A stretch of 48,451 bases of DNA from Mycolicibacterium wolinskyi (GTDB lineage: Bacteria > Actinomycetota > Actinomycetes > Mycobacteriales > Mycobacteriaceae). Positions 7,454-18,856 of this stretch are shown here, piece by piece; position 1 is the first letter of the stretch, and every line of letters starts with the position of its first letter. Where the stretch lies: NCBI RefSeq assembly GCF_002101965.1, contig NZ_LQQA01000002.1, positions 1 through 48,451 on the forward strand, given 5' to 3'. The notes beneath the pieces were generated by a model. It saw nothing but the letters and a program-made list of their open reading frames with translations, did not search any database and was not told the origin of the DNA. A program made the translations under genes and the position numbers.

Positions 7454-10144
7454 GTGCAGACACACGAGATCAGGAAGCGCTTCCTCGATCATTTCGTGAA
7501 GGCGGGCCACACCGAGGTGCCCAGTGCCTCGGTGATCCTCGACGACCCCAACTTGCTGTTCGTCAACGCCGGCATGGTGCAGTTCGTGCCCTACTTCCTC
7601 GGTCAGCGCACGCCACCGTGGAACCGCGCGGTCAGCGTCCAGAAGTGCATCCGCACACCCGACATCGACGAGGTCGGCATCACCACCCGGCACAACACGT
7701 TCTTCCAGATGGCCGGCAACTTCTCGTTCGGCGACTACTTCAAGAAGGGCGCCATCGAGCTGGCCTGGACCCTGCTGACCAACCCCGTCTCCGAGGGTGG
7801 ATACGGATTCGATCCGGAAAGGCTCTGGGCCACCGTCTATCTCGACGACGACGAGGCCATCGGCCTGTGGCAGGAAGTGGCCGGGCTGCCGCTCGAGCGG
7901 ATCCAGCGCCGCGGCATGGCCGACAACTACTGGTCGATGGGCATCCCCGGGCCGTGTGGACCGTCGTCGGAGATCTACTACGACCGCGGCCCCTCCTACG
8001 GCGTCGAGGGCGGCCCCGAAGCCAACGAGGACCGCTACATCGAGATCTGGAATCTCGTGTTCATGCAGAACGAGCGCGGCGAGGGCACGTCGAAGGAGGA
8101 CTTCGAGATCCTCGGCCCGCTGCCGCGCAAGAACATCGACACCGGCATGGGCGTCGAACGCGTGGCCTGCCTGCTGCAGGGCGTCGACAACGTCTACGAG
8201 ACCGACCTGCTGCGCCCGGTCATCGACCTGGTGGCGGGCGTCGCCCCCCGCGGCTACGCCCAGGGCAACCACGGCGACGACGTGCGCTACCGCATCATCG
8301 CCGACCACACGCGCACCGCGGCGATCATCATCGGCGACGGCGTCAGCCCGGGCAACGAGGGCCGCGGCTACGTGCTGCGCCGCCTGCTGCGCCGCATCAT
8401 CCGCGCCGCCAAACTGCTCGGCGTCGAGCAGGCCATCATGGGTGACCTCATGACCACGGTGCGCGACGAGATGGGCCCGTCCTACCCGGAACTGGTGACC
8501 GACTTCGAGCGCATCAACCGCATCGCCGTCGCCGAGGAGACCGCGTTCAACCGCACCCTGCTGTCGGGTTCGCGCTTGTTCGACGAAGCCGCCGCGGCGA
8601 CCAGGAAGTCCGGCTCGACGGTGTTGTCCGGCAATGACGCGTTCACCCTGCATGACACGTACGGATTCCCGATCGACCTCACCCTCGAGATGGCCGCCGA
8701 GGCAGGCCTGTCGGTGGACGAAGAGGGTTTCCGCGGTCTGATGGCCGAGCAGCGTCAGCGCGCCAAGGCCGACGCCGCCGCGCGCAAGCAGGCGCACACC
8801 GACCTGACCGCGTACCGTGAACTGGTCGATGCCGGCCCGACCGAGTTCACCGGATTCGACGAATTGACCTCCGAGGCAAGGATTCTCGGAATCTTCGTGG
8901 ACGGCAAACGCGTTCCGGTGGTGTCACACGACGGGCTGGAAGCCGATCGCGTGGAACTGATCCTGGACCGCACGCCGTTCTACGCCGAGTCGGGTGGCCA
9001 GATCGCCGACGAGGGGGCGATCAGCGGGACCGGTGCGTCCGGGACGGCCAAAGCCGCCGTCACCGACGTGCAGAAGATCGCCAAAACCCTGTGGGCGCAC
9101 CGCGTCAACGTCGAATCCGGCGAGTTCGTCGAAGGCGACACCGTCACCGCGGCCGTCGACCCGAAGTGGCGGCACGGCGCGACCCAGGGGCACTCGGGCA
9201 CCCACATGGTGCACGCGGCGCTGCGACAGGTGTTGGGGCCCAACGCAGTTCAGGCCGGTTCGCTGAACCGCCCGGGCTACCTGCGCTTCGACTTCAACTG
9301 GCAGGGTTCGCTCACCGAGGATCAGCGGACGCAGATCGAAGAAGTCACCAACGAAGCCGTCGAAGCCGATTACGAGGTGCACACGTTCAACACCGCACTC
9401 GACAAGGCCAAGGCCATGGGTGCGATGGCGTTGTTCGGCGAGAACTATCCCGACGAAGTGCGGGTGGTCGAGATCGGCGGGCCGTTCTCCTTGGAACTGT
9501 GCGGCGGAACCCACGTCCACAACTCGGCGCAGATCGGCCCGGTCACGATTCTCGGCGAGTCGTCGGTGGGCTCCGGCGTGCGCCGCGTCGAGGCATACGT
9601 CGGGCTAGAGTCGTTCCGGCACCTGGCCAAGGAACGCGCGTTGATGGCGGGGCTGGCGTCGTCGTTGAAGGTGCCCTCCGAAGAGGTGCCTGCCCGCGTC
9701 GCCAATCTCGTCGAGCGACTGAAGGCGGCCGAGAAGGAACTCGAGAAGGTGCGGCTGGCCAATGCGCGTGCCGCGGCCGCCAACGCCGCAGCCGGGGCAG
9801 AGGTCGTCGGTAAGGTGCGTCTGGTGGCGCAGCGGATGGCCGGGGGGATGTCGGCGGGCGATCTCCGCAGCCTCGTCGGTGACATCCGCGGCAAGCTGGG
9901 CTCAGAACCCGGAGTCGTCGCGTTGATCGCCGAAGGCGACAACGACACCGTGCCGTTCGTGGTGGCAGTCAACCCGGCCGCGCAGGATCTCGGGTTGCGC
10001 GCCAACGAGCTCGTCAAGCAGCTCGGCGCGGCGGTCAACGGCCGCGGCGGCGGCAAAGCCGATCTGGCACAGGGTTCGGGTAAGGGGGCAGCGGGTATCG
10101 ACGCGGCATTGGCCGCGCTACGCGCTGAGATCGGCCGGGGTTAA
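7454..10144 (+). CDS. alaS: Alanyl-tRNA synthetase
   Basis: 896 aa, full length, from GTG 7454. Class II catalytic core begins [22 protein letters not shown] and includes [14 protein letters not shown]; the editing domain has the zinc-type motif [10 protein letters not shown] at about residue 580 and CGGTHVHN at about 685; the C-Ala region has the coiled coil [21 protein letters not shown] followed by a DHHA1-like end rich in Gly ([17 protein letters not shown]). Charges tRNA-Ala and clears misactivated Ser/Gly. It starts a run alaS-ruvX-mltG-aroE with gaps of 3 nt or overlaps. Confidence 0.98.
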   Translation: MQTHEIRKRFLDHFVKAGHTEVPSASVILDDPNLLFVNAGMVQFVPYFLGQRTPPWNRAVSVQKCIRTPDIDEVGITTRHNTFFQMAGNFSFGDYFKKGAIELAWTLLTNPVSEGGYGFDPERLWATVYLDDDEAIGLWQEVAGLPLERIQRRGMADNYWSMGIPGPCGPSSEIYYDRGPSYGVEGGPEANEDRYIEIWNLVFMQNERGEGTSKEDFEILGPLPRKNIDTGMGVERVACLLQGVDNVYETDLLRPVIDLVAGVAPRGYAQGNHGDDVRYRIIADHTRTAAIIIGDGVSPGNEGRGYVLRRLLRRIIRAAKLLGVEQAIMGDLMTTVRDEMGPSYPELVTDFERINRIAVAEETAFNRTLLSGSRLFDEAAAATRKSGSTVLSGNDAFTLHDTYGFPIDLTLEMAAEAGLSVDEEGFRGLMAEQRQRAKADAAARKQAHTDLTAYRELVDAGPTEFTGFDELTSEARILGIFVDGKRVPVVSHDGLEADRVELILDRTPFYAESGGQIADEGAISGTGASGTAKAAVTDVQKIAKTLWAHRVNVESGEFVEGDTVTAAVDPKWRHGATQGHSGTHMVHAALRQVLGPNAVQAGSLNRPGYLRFDFNWQGSLTEDQRTQIEEVTNEAVEADYEVHTFNTALDKAKAMGAMALFGENYPDEVRVVEIGGPFSLELCGGTHVHNSAQIGPVTILGESSVGSGVRRVEAYVGLESFRHLAKERALMAGLASSLKVPSEEVPARVANLVERLKAAEKELEKVRLANARAAAANAAAGAEVVGKVRLVAQRMAGGMSAGDLRSLVGDIRGKLGSEPGVVALIAEGDNDTVPFVVAVNPAAQDLGLRANELVKQLGAAVNGRGGGKADLAQGSGKGAAGIDAALAALRAEIGRG

Positions 10145-10147
10145 CCC

Positions 10148-10663
10148 GTGGCCAGCACCGACGACCGGCTGCCGGACCGTCCAGGGGATGACGACCCCGG
10201 ACGCGGCCGGCGGATCGGCATCGACGTCGGCACGGTGCGCATCGGTGTGGCCACCAGCGACCCGGACGGCATCCTGGCCACGCCCGTCGAGACGGTCGCG
10301 CGCGACAAGCGCGACAAGTCGGGCAAACATGTGCGCCGGTTGGCGGCGTTGGTCAGCGAATACGAAGCCGTCGAGGTGATCGTCGGATTGCCTCGCACAC
10401 TGGCCGACCGGGCCGGAACCTCGGCCCACGACGCGATGGACCTCGCCGATCTGCTCGCCGGCCGGATCGCGCCGATACCGGTACGACTGGCGGACGAACG
10501 GCTCACGACCGTCTCCGCGCAGCGGTCGCTGCGCGAGGCCGGCATCAAGGCCAAAGGACAGAAAGCGGTGATCGACCAGGCCGCCGCAGTCGGCATTCTG
10601 CAGAGCTGGTTGGACCAGCGGCGCGCGACCCTGGCCGCGCGCGGAGAGGGCACGGATGGCTGA
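10148..10663 (+). CDS. ruvX: Holliday-junction resolvase-like / pre-16S rRNA nuclease RuvX (YqgF)
   Basis: 171 aa from GTG 10148, 3 nt after alaS. RNase H-like fold: [20 protein letters not shown] carries the first Asp (about residue 26), [15 protein letters not shown] follows, then [16 protein letters not shown] and [17 protein letters not shown] with the last acidic residue. YqgF proteins process pre-16S rRNA 5' ends; a Holliday-junction role is proposed in mycobacteria. Corresponds to Rv2554c. Overlaps mltG by 8 nt. Confidence 0.93.
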   Translation: MASTDDRLPDRPGDDDPGRGRRIGIDVGTVRIGVATSDPDGILATPVETVARDKRDKSGKHVRRLAALVSEYEAVEVIVGLPRTLADRAGTSAHDAMDLADLLAGRIAPIPVRLADERLTTVSAQRSLREAGIKAKGQKAVIDQAAAVGILQSWLDQRRATLAARGEGTDG

Positions 10664-11900
10664 AAAGTGGGGTGCCGAGCGAGCGCAACCGGTGTCGGTC
10701 GGTCCACCGAGGCGTGGCATGAGCCGTGCCGAGCGGGCGCGGCAGGCGCGCAACAACCGCAAGCGTCGCCTGGCCAGGGGCCTGTCGTTGGCGCTGCTGA
10801 TCATGGTCGCGGTCGGCGCGGTGTTCCTTGGCTCCAAACTGTGGCACGGCATGTCGGGCAGCGGCAGTGATTACGCGGGTGAGGGCGTGGCCGACGTCGT
10901 GATCCAGGTACACGACGGTGACTCGACGACCGCGATCGGCGAGACGTTGCAGGACCACAAGGTGGTCGCCACGGTCAAGGCGTTCGTCGACGCCGCGCAG
11001 GGCAACGAGGCGATCTCGGCCATCCAGCCCGGTTTCTACAAAGTTCGGACCGAGATTCCCGCCGCGAATGCCGTTGAGCGACTGGCGGATCCCGAAAGCC
11101 GCGTGGGCAAGCTCACCATCCCCGAGGGACGTCAGCTCGACGACATCACCGACGTCAAGACCAACGCCGTCACAGCGGGCATCTTCAGCCTGATCTCGCA
11201 GGCCTCGTGTGTGGAACTCGACGGCGAACAGCGCTGCGTGTCGGTCGACGACCTGCGTGCGGCCGCCGGGTCGGCGCCGCCCGCCGCGCTCGCAGTGCCG
11301 GAATGGGCGACGGGTCCGGTGACCGCGATGGGCGGCGATCATCGCCGGCTGGAAGGGCTGATCGCTGCCGGCACGTGGAACGTCGACCCCGCCGCCTCGG
11401 CGCAGGACATCCTCACGACGCTGATCTCCACCAGCAGCACGATGTACACGCAGGGCGGACTGCTCGACACCGCCGCGGCGATGAACATGTCGCCGTATCA
11501 GATCCTCACCGTCGCTTCGCTGGTGCAGCGCGAGTCCAAGCCGCAGGACTTCGCGAAGGTGGCCAGGGTCATCTACAACCGGCTGGCCGATCACCGCAAA
11601 CTCGAATTCGACTCAACCGTGAACTACTCGCTCGACCGGCAGGAAGTGGCGACAACCGATGCCGACCGTGCTCAGGTGACGCCGTGGAACACCTATGCGA
11701 GCGAAGGGCTTCCGCAGACACCGATCTGTTCGCCAGGAACCGACGCACTGGTCGCGGCCGAACATCCCGCACCCGGTGACTGGCTGTACTTCGTGACCAT
11801 CGACCTGCAGGGCACGACACTGTTCACGCGAGATTACGACGAGCATCTGGCGAATATCGAACTGGCACAGCAAAACGGTGTCCTCGACAGTGCCCGATAG
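10656..11900 (+). CDS. mltG: Endolytic murein transglycosylase MltG (YceG family)
   Basis: 414 aa. A basic cytoplasmic tail ([20 protein letters not shown]) precedes one transmembrane helix at about 42-62; the periplasmic part has a LysM-like section ([24 protein letters not shown]) and the YceG core with the catalytic Glu in [12 protein letters not shown]. It cleaves nascent glycan strands and is thought to set glycan length. Corresponds to Rv2553c. Its stop codon TAG (11898-11900) lies inside the first unit of a 24-bp tandem repeat that runs into aroE. Confidence 0.93.
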   Translation: MAEKWGAERAQPVSVGPPRRGMSRAERARQARNNRKRRLARGLSLALLIMVAVGAVFLGSKLWHGMSGSGSDYAGEGVADVVIQVHDGDSTTAIGETLQDHKVVATVKAFVDAAQGNEAISAIQPGFYKVRTEIPAANAVERLADPESRVGKLTIPEGRQLDDITDVKTNAVTAGIFSLISQASCVELDGEQRCVSVDDLRAAAGSAPPAALAVPEWATGPVTAMGGDHRRLEGLIAAGTWNVDPAASAQDILTTLISTSSTMYTQGGLLDTAAAMNMSPYQILTVASLVQRESKPQDFAKVARVIYNRLADHRKLEFDSTVNYSLDRQEVATTDADRAQVTPWNTYASEGLPQTPICSPGTDALVAAEHPAPGDWLYFVTIDLQGTTLFTRDYDEHLANIELAQQNGVLDSAR

Positions 11901-11961
11901 GCGGCCCGCCGCCGTGCCCGATAGGCGGCCCGCCGCCGTGCCCGATAGGCGGCCCGCCGCC
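11890..11961 (+). repeat. 24-bp tandem repeat, three perfect copies, at the mltG stop / aroE start
   Basis: Units start at 11890, 11914 and 11938; each begins GTGCCCGATAGG and ends CCCGCCGCC. A fourth partial unit (GTGCCCGATAAT) starts at 11962. 24 nt preserves frame, encoding VPDRRPAA per copy in the aroE frame, and each copy carries an in-frame GTG. In the mltG frame each copy carries CGA TAG. The array therefore offers four successive aroE GTG starts. Confidence 0.95.
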
Positions 11962-12768
11962 GTGCCCGATAATGCGCGCAAGGCCGCGGTGCTCGGCTCG
12001 CCCATCGCCCACTCGCGGTCACCGCAGCTGCATCTGGCCGCGTATCGCGCGCTGGGCCTGACGGATTGGACGTACGAGCGCATCGAGTGCACCGCCGAGC
12101 AGCTTCCCGGGCTCGTCGCCGGGCTGGGCCCCGAATGGGTCGGCCTGTCGGTCACCATGCCCGGCAAGTTCGCCGCACTGCAGTTCGCCGATCAGCACAC
12201 CGACCGGGCCCGGCTCGTGGGGTCGGCCAACACCTTGGTGCGAAACCCATCCGGCGGATGGCGCGCGGACAACACCGACGTCGACGGCGTGATCGGCGCG
12301 TTGGGGACGGCGGGGGAGTCCGCCCTGGTGGTGGGGTCGGGCGGGACCGCGCCGGCCGCCGTGGTCGGGTTGGCCGAGCTTGGCGTACAACGGATCACCG
12401 TGGTGGCTCGGGACGGCGGCAAGGCCGAGCGGCTCGTGGACCTCGCCGGGCGATGCGGCGCCGAGGGTAGTTGGTGCGACATCGGAAGCCCCGGGCTGAC
12501 GGACGTCGTGGCCGCCGCGTCGGTTGCGGTCAGCACCATTCCGGCCGACGCTGCCGCCCGGTATGCGCCCATGTTGGCCACGGTGCCGAGACTGCTCGAC
12601 TCGATCTACGATCCGTGGCCGACGCCACTTGCAGCCGCGGTCGAGGCGGCGGGCGGTGAGGTGATCAGCGGCCTGCACATGCTGCTGAACCAGGCCTTCA
12701 CCCAGGTCGAGCAGTTCACTGGCAAGCCGGCGCCCAAGGACGCGATGCGGGCGGCGCTACTCGGCTGA
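11962..12768 (+). CDS. aroE: Shikimate dehydrogenase
   Basis: 268 aa from the GTG at 11962. This start gives an N-terminus (PDNARKAAVLGSPIAHSRSPQ) the same length as I recall for M. tuberculosis AroE (269 aa). Upstream in-frame GTGs at 11938, 11914 and 11890 lie in the tandem repeat and would add 8, 16 or 24 residues of VPDRRPAA. Shikimate-binding SPIAHSRSP, catalytic Lys in SVTMPGKFAAL, Asp in ADNTDVDG, and the NADP loop VVGSGGTAPAAVVGLAELG are present. It reduces 3-dehydroshikimate with NADPH. Its end overlaps the convergent epimerase gene by 12 bp. Confidence 0.93.
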   Translation: MPDNARKAAVLGSPIAHSRSPQLHLAAYRALGLTDWTYERIECTAEQLPGLVAGLGPEWVGLSVTMPGKFAALQFADQHTDRARLVGSANTLVRNPSGGWRADNTDVDGVIGALGTAGESALVVGSGGTAPAAVVGLAELGVQRITVVARDGGKAERLVDLAGRCGAEGSWCDIGSPGLTDVVAAASVAVSTIPADAAARYAPMLATVPRLLDSIYDPWPTPLAAAVEAAGGEVISGLHMLLNQAFTQVEQFTGKPAPKDAMRAALLG

Positions 12769-13752
12769 CGGTGACGGCGCGAACGTGCCGCGGTGATATG
12801 TGCTGTGCACGTACTCCTTCGAGCCGACGAGCCGCGCCAGCGGCGTGCGGACCGTACCTTCCTGCGCCACCATCTCCGCGATCGCGGCGAGGTCGTAGAC
12901 CGGTCGCCAGCCCAGCTCCGCGCGGGCGCGGGAGTTGTCGTAAACCCGATCCAGGCGGGTGGGAAAGCGCCAGCCGCGCTGCGTCCACACCTGCGCCGCC
13001 CGTGGCACCCGGCGGGCGAACACCGCAGCCGCATCGGTTCTCAACTGGGGCAGGTCTTCTCGGCTGAACGGTGTGCTGGCCGAGATGATGTAGCGGCCGA
13101 ATCCAATGCGCCCGGCGGCATCGGCGGCCAGGAGATGCGCGCTGACGGCATCCTCCAGGGCGACCCGACGTGACGCGAACTCGTCGGCTTTCACATTGTC
13201 GTCACTGCGTGCCTCGTGGGCGCCGGGCGTGTCGTCTGACTCCGGGAAGAACCGGGCGACGCGCAGCACCACGGCGGGCAGGCCCTGGTTGCGGTGGGCC
13301 AGCTGACACAGGTCTTCGGCAGCCGCCTTGGTGACGCCGTACATGTTCTTGGGTACCGGCACCACCGATTCGTCGATCCAGGCTGCCGGTTGCGTTGGCC
13401 CGGGGACCAGCGCATCGCCGAACACCGTTGTCGACGAGGACATCACGAACGCCCGCACCCCGGCGGCAGCGGCTGCGTTCAGCAGCGTCAGCGTGCCGCT
13501 GACGTTCGTGTCGATGAACGCCTGGCCCGGTACGAAGGCCAACTGCGGTTTGTGCAACGTCGCGGTGTGCAGCACGACGTCCACACCGGCCATGACGTCG
13601 CGTACGACGTCGACGTCCGTCACCGATCCGACCACATCGGTCCACTCGGAGGGGCGGATGTCCAGGCCGACGACGTCGGCGTCGCGCTGCCGCAGTGTGC
13701 GGACGATGCCTTCGCCCAAATGTCCCGAACTGCCCGTGACCAGTGTGCGCAT
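12757..13752 (-). CDS. NAD-dependent epimerase/dehydratase (extended SDR)
   Basis: 331 aa from ATG 13752; longer readings lack a start context. Rossmann motif TLVTGSSGHLGEG at the N-terminus, Asp-containing VVGLDIRPSEW for NAD, SSSTTVFG with the Ser, and catalytic YGVTKAAAE. The C-terminal substrate domain ends RVYDNSRARAELGWRPVYDL, typical of sugar-nucleotide epimerases. Substrate cannot be assigned. The gene is inserted between aroE and the LLM/prepilin-peptidase genes on the opposite strand. Its 3' end overlaps aroE. Confidence 0.85.
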   Translation of the reverse strand: MRTLVTGSSGHLGEGIVRTLRQRDADVVGLDIRPSEWTDVVGSVTDVDVVRDVMAGVDVVLHTATLHKPQLAFVPGQAFIDTNVSGTLTLLNAAAAAGVRAFVMSSSTTVFGDALVPGPTQPAAWIDESVVPVPKNMYGVTKAAAEDLCQLAHRNQGLPAVVLRVARFFPESDDTPGAHEARSDDNVKADEFASRRVALEDAVSAHLLAADAAGRIGFGRYIISASTPFSREDLPQLRTDAAAVFARRVPRAAQVWTQRGWRFPTRLDRVYDNSRARAELGWRPVYDLAAIAEMVAQEGTVRTPLARLVGSKEYVHSTYHRGTFAPSPSAE

Positions 13753-13816
13753 GAATTCGACGGTGCCACAGCGCGCAACCGAATTTTCAGTTGTGCCGGG
13801 CCGTAGGGTGACGGGC

Positions 13817-14713
13817 GTGACCGAACTTGCGCGCCCACCCCGGATCGGGGTGGTGTTTCGACCCGACTTCCGTCCAGACACGTTGATGCACAGCGCGAAA
13901 TGCGTGCAGCGCGGCGCAGACGAGCTCTGGCTGTGGGAGGACTGCTTCCTGCAGGGCGGTATCGCTCAGGCTGCCGTTGCCCTCGCGGCCACCGACACCC
14001 TCACCGTCGGCCTCGGCGTCCTGCCGACCCCGCTGCGCAACGTGGTGTCGACCGCCATGGAGATCGCGACCCTGGCGAGCATGTTCCCGGGCCGCATCCG
14101 GGTCGGTGTCGGCCACGGCGTCCAGAGCTGGATGCATCAGGCCGGGGCCGCGGTGTCATCGCCGCTCACACTGCTGCGGGAATACGTCAGCGCGCTGCGG
14201 GATCTGCTGGCCGGTCGATCGGTCACCGTCGAAGGGCGCTACGTCCGTCTGGACGGCGTGCAACTGGAGTGGGCACCACAGGCGCCGGTCCCGGTGCTGA
14301 TCGGCGGGACAGGACCCAAGACATTGCAACTTGCCGGCGTGATCGGCGACGGCGTCATCGTCGACAGTGAAAACACCGTTGACTCGGCCCGGGCAGCGCT
14401 CGACCACGTCGCCGCCGGGCGGGCCAGGCGGGACGACGCAGGCTCATTCGCCACGGTGCAGTACCTGGCATGTGCGCCCGGACCCGACGGGCGGCGCCTG
14501 CTCGCCGAAGAAGCCGAGAAACGAGACGTGCCAGAAGACAGCTACGGCGTCGGCGGAACCGTGGACGAGATCGCTGGGGCGGTCGCCGCCTATCTCGGGC
14601 AACCGGAGCACACCGTGGTGTTGCAGCCCGTTGGGCCAGATGTGGACATGGACGCGTTCGCCACGACCGTGCGTGAGGTCGTCGCGCATATTCGCGCCAC
14701 GGACGGTCGCTGA
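13817..14713 (+). CDS. LLM-class flavin (probably F420)-dependent oxidoreductase
   Basis: 298 aa from the GTG at 13817, 7 nt after TAGGGT (13804-13809), a leaderless start. Luciferase-like TIM barrel: GVVFRPDFRPDTLMHSAKCVQRGADELWLWED, then VGLGVLPTPLRNVVSTAMEIATLASMFPGRIRVGVGHG and VPVLIGGTGPKTLQLAG. Mycobacteria use many such proteins with F420, and the sequence lacks features that would pick FMN or F420 with certainty. Substrate unknown. Divergent from the SDR gene. Confidence 0.87.
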   Translation: MTELARPPRIGVVFRPDFRPDTLMHSAKCVQRGADELWLWEDCFLQGGIAQAAVALAATDTLTVGLGVLPTPLRNVVSTAMEIATLASMFPGRIRVGVGHGVQSWMHQAGAAVSSPLTLLREYVSALRDLLAGRSVTVEGRYVRLDGVQLEWAPQAPVPVLIGGTGPKTLQLAGVIGDGVIVDSENTVDSARAALDHVAAGRARRDDAGSFATVQYLACAPGPDGRRLLAEEAEKRDVPEDSYGVGGTVDEIAGAVAAYLGQPEHTVVLQPVGPDVDMDAFATTVREVVAHIRATDGR

Positions 14714-14732
14714 GCGCCGTTAGCCTCGGTTG

Positions 14733-15152
14733 GTGGGGGTGGTGATCGCCGGGGTCGGTTGGCTCGTGGCATTGAGCGCATACGACATTCGCCGGCGGCG
14801 GCTGCCGAACTGGCTGACGCTGCCGGGCGCGGTGGCGATCCTCTGTGCCGCGACGTGGAGTGGCCGCGGCAGTGCCGCGTTGGCCGGTGCGGCCGCACTC
14901 GCCGCCCTCTACGGCATCGTGCACGTCATCTCCCCGCGAGCGATGGGCGGCGGGGACGTCAAACTCGCACTCGGCGTTGGTGCGATGACGGGGGCATTCG
15001 GGCTCGACGTGTGGGTGTTGGCGGCCTTGGGCGCGCCGATCCTGACGTCGGTGGTGGCGCTCGTCGCGCTGCTGCGCGGCAACGCGACCGTCCCGCACGG
15101 CCCGTCGATGTGTCTGGCCAGTGCGGCCGCAGTCGGATTGGTGCTCGTGTAG
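14733..15152 (+). CDS. Prepilin peptidase, A24 family (TadV/CpaA-like)
   Basis: 139 aa from GTG 14733, 6 nt after TAGCCT (14721-14726); TTG 14730 is an alternative. Hydrophobic, several membrane helices. The two catalytic aspartates are in [17 protein letters not shown] and in [14 protein letters not shown] (the GxGDxK signature). The N-terminal methylase half of classical PilD is missing, as in TadV types. Corresponds to Rv2551c. No pilin or secretion genes lie in the window, so partners would be encoded elsewhere. A palindrome follows the stop. Confidence 0.9.
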   Translation: MGVVIAGVGWLVALSAYDIRRRRLPNWLTLPGAVAILCAATWSGRGSAALAGAAALAALYGIVHVISPRAMGGGDVKLALGVGAMTGAFGLDVWVLAALGAPILTSVVALVALLRGNATVPHGPSMCLASAAAVGLVLV

Positions 15153-15153
15153 T

Positions 15154-15213
15154 CGAGCGTGAACTTGTTGTCGAGAATCTGCCGCCGAAAACTCGCAAAC
15201 AAGCTCACGTTCG
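15154..15213. repeat. Long-looped palindrome A
   Basis: Arms of 16 nt (15154-15169 starting CGAGCGTGAAC; 15198-15213), 14 Watson-Crick pairs plus one G-U and one mismatch, around a 28-nt loop that includes GCCGCCGAAAACTC. It begins 2 nt after the prepilin peptidase stop and lies upstream of aroC, so it may end transcription of the upstream gene. It shares sub-motifs with palindromes at 34472-34524 and 42655-42714. Confidence 0.7.
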
Positions 15214-15268
15214 GCGCAGGCGACCACGGATTTCCGGAGGCAAAACCCGACGTGGGAGAATGACAGCC

Positions 15269-16467
15269 GTGTTGCGTTGGACCACAGCTGGTGAATCCCA
15301 CGGCCGCGCCCTGGTGGCCATGCTCGAAGGGATGGTCGCCGGCGTGCCCATCACCTCGGATGAGATCGGGGCGCAGCTGAAGCGCCGTCGCCTCGGGTAT
15401 GGCCGGGGCGCCCGGATGAAGTTCGAGCAGGACCAGGTCACGATGCTGGCCGGGGTCCGCCATGGGCGCACGCTCGGCGGGCCGATCGCGATCGAGATCG
15501 GCAACACCGAATGGCCGAAGTGGGAGACCGTGATGGCACCCGACCCGGTCGATGAAGCCGAACTCGACGTCGCGCGCAACGCTCCGCTGACCCGCCCGCG
15601 GCCCGGTCATGCCGACTACGCGGGCATGCTCAAGTACGGGTTCGACGACGCCCGCCCGGTGCTGGAGCGGGCCAGTGCCCGCGAGACCGCGGCCCGCGTC
15701 GCGGCAGGCACCGTCGCCAGGGCGTTCCTGCGTGAAGCCCTCGGCGTCGAGGTCGTCTCCCACGTCATCTCGATCGGGGCCTCCGAGCCCTACGACGGCC
15801 CGCCGCCGCAGTACTCCGACCTGGCGGCCATCGACGACAGCCCGGTGCGCGCGTTCGACAAGGACGCCGAAGATTCGATGATCGCCGAGATCGAGGCCGC
15901 CAAGAAGGACGGCGACACCCTCGGCGGCGTGGTCGAGGTCGTCGTCGACGGCCTGCCGGTGGGCCTGGGTTCGTTCACGAGCGGTGACAACCGCCTCGAC
16001 AGCCAGCTTGCCGGGGCCGTCATGGGCATCCAGGCGATCAAGGGTGTCGAGATCGGCGATGGCTTCGAGACCGCCCGCCGCCGTGGCAGCGTCGCCCACG
16101 ACGAGATGTATCCGGGGCCGGACGGTGTGCTGCGCTCGACCAACCGGGCCGGCGGCCTGGAAGGCGGTATGACGAACGGCCAGCCGCTGCGGGTGCGCGC
16201 CGCGATGAAGCCGATCTCGACGGTTCCGCGGGCGCTCGCCACCGTCGACATGGCCACCGGTGACGAAGCCGTCGCGATCCATCAGCGCTCGGACGTGTGC
16301 GCGGTGCCCGCCGCCGGTGTGGTGGTCGAAACCATGGTCGCGCTCGTGCTGGCGCGCGCCGCGCTCGAGAAGTTCGGCGGGGATTCGCTCGCCGAGACCC
16401 GTGCCAATGTCGACGCGTACCTGCGCGCGGTCGCCGAGCGCGAGCCGGCGGCGCAGGCGTTGGGCTG

Positions 16468-16468
<1 letters not shown>
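15269..16468 (+). CDS. aroC: Chorismate synthase
   Basis: 399 aa from GTG 15269 (GGGAG 10 nt upstream), giving the standard N-terminus [18 protein letters not shown] 15260 would add three residues but has its GGAG too close. Signatures: [26 protein letters not shown], the conserved [34 protein letters not shown], and the C-terminal [17 protein letters not shown]. It converts EPSP to chorismate with reduced FMN. First gene of aroC-aroK-aroB, joined by start/stop overlaps. Called aroF in older M. tuberculosis annotation. Confidence 0.97.
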
Positions 16469-18226
<1,758 letters not shown>

Positions 18227-18259
18227 TGAGGGCTCCGCGCCACCGACGGTGACGGCAGG

Positions 18260-18823
18260 TCAGCTCTGGCGCGGCTGCTCCGGGTAGTCCACCGGCGTGG
18301 TCCGGGTGGTGTCGTCGGCGCCGTTCGCGCTGACCGCGGCGAATACGTCGGTGTCAGCACGGTCGTCGTTGGCGTGGCTGCCGTGATGGCGGACCACCTG
18401 AGGTGTGTGCCGGTCCACCATCCAGCGCCCGATCGTCACCCCGGCGACCGCGACCAGGAACACCAGCAGCGCGGTGAACGCGGCGAACGTCGTGAGCTCG
18501 TTGAGCAGCGCCTCGGTGTAGATGCTCTTGTAGAACAGCCCGACGAACCAGGACACCAGGCCGCTGAGGATGCCCGCGCACAGGCCGGCCAGCAGCCAGG
18601 TCATCGCCAGGTCGGCACGCCGGTCCGGGTCGGGATTGCTGCGGGCATCGGCACGTCCGTCGAGCAGACCCCAGATGGCGACGGCGATCCCGAAGATGAC
18701 GAGCAGCGCGACGCTGAACCAGATGGCGTTGCCCGGCGAGGCGTTGATCAGTGCTCCTTGCAGTAAGCGCACGATGACCATCGCCGTTGCGAACACCACT
18801 CCGCGCAGTAACCACTTGCTCAT
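18260..18823 (-). CDS. B-4DMT family membrane protein (Rv2536-like)
   Basis: 187 aa with four predicted membrane helices at about 6-24, 33-54, 73-97 and 110-132 and a hydrophilic C-terminal tail. Matches the actinobacterial 'B-4DMT family transporter' type; the position between aroB and pepQ matches Rv2536. Function unproven. ATG 18823 lies 8 nt after TACGCT (minus strand of 18832-18837), so the mRNA is probably leaderless, and its promoter abuts that of pepQ. Confidence 0.8.
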   Translation of the reverse strand: MSKWLLRGVVFATAMVIVRLLQGALINASPGNAIWFSVALLVIFGIAVAIWGLLDGRADARSNPDPDRRADLAMTWLLAGLCAGILSGLVSWFVGLFYKSIYTEALLNELTTFAAFTALLVFLVAVAGVTIGRWMVDRHTPQVVRHHGSHANDDRADTDVFAAVSANGADDTTRTTPVDYPEQPRQS

Positions 18824-18831
18824 GGGGGCAC

Positions 18832-18848
18832 AGCGTAGCGAGTAGCGT
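18832..18848. promoter_or_regulatory. Back-to-back -10 boxes of the B-4DMT gene and pepQ
   Basis: TACGCT on the minus strand (18832-18837) and TAGCGT on the plus strand (18843-18848) are separated by 5 bp and face away from each other. Each is 8 nt from its start codon (18823 and 18857). RNA polymerase bound at one would cover the other. Confidence 0.6.
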
Positions 18849-18856
18849 CACAGACC

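Noticed and set aside
7430..8797. 455-codon minus-strand frame opposite alaS
   Set aside because: Shadow of alaS with no domain, start signal or neighbouring logic.
11890..11975. Tandem repeat considered as a CRISPR array
   Set aside because: Units are contiguous without spacers and lie within coding sequence.
13328..13816. Long N-terminal extension of the LLM oxidoreductase frame
   Set aside because: The extension is antisense to the SDR gene; the GTG at 13817 with a -10 box 7 nt upstream and the family N-terminus fit better.
14759..15268. N-terminal extension of the aroC frame
   Set aside because: It overlaps the prepilin peptidase gene and palindrome A; AroC begins at [11 protein letters not shown].
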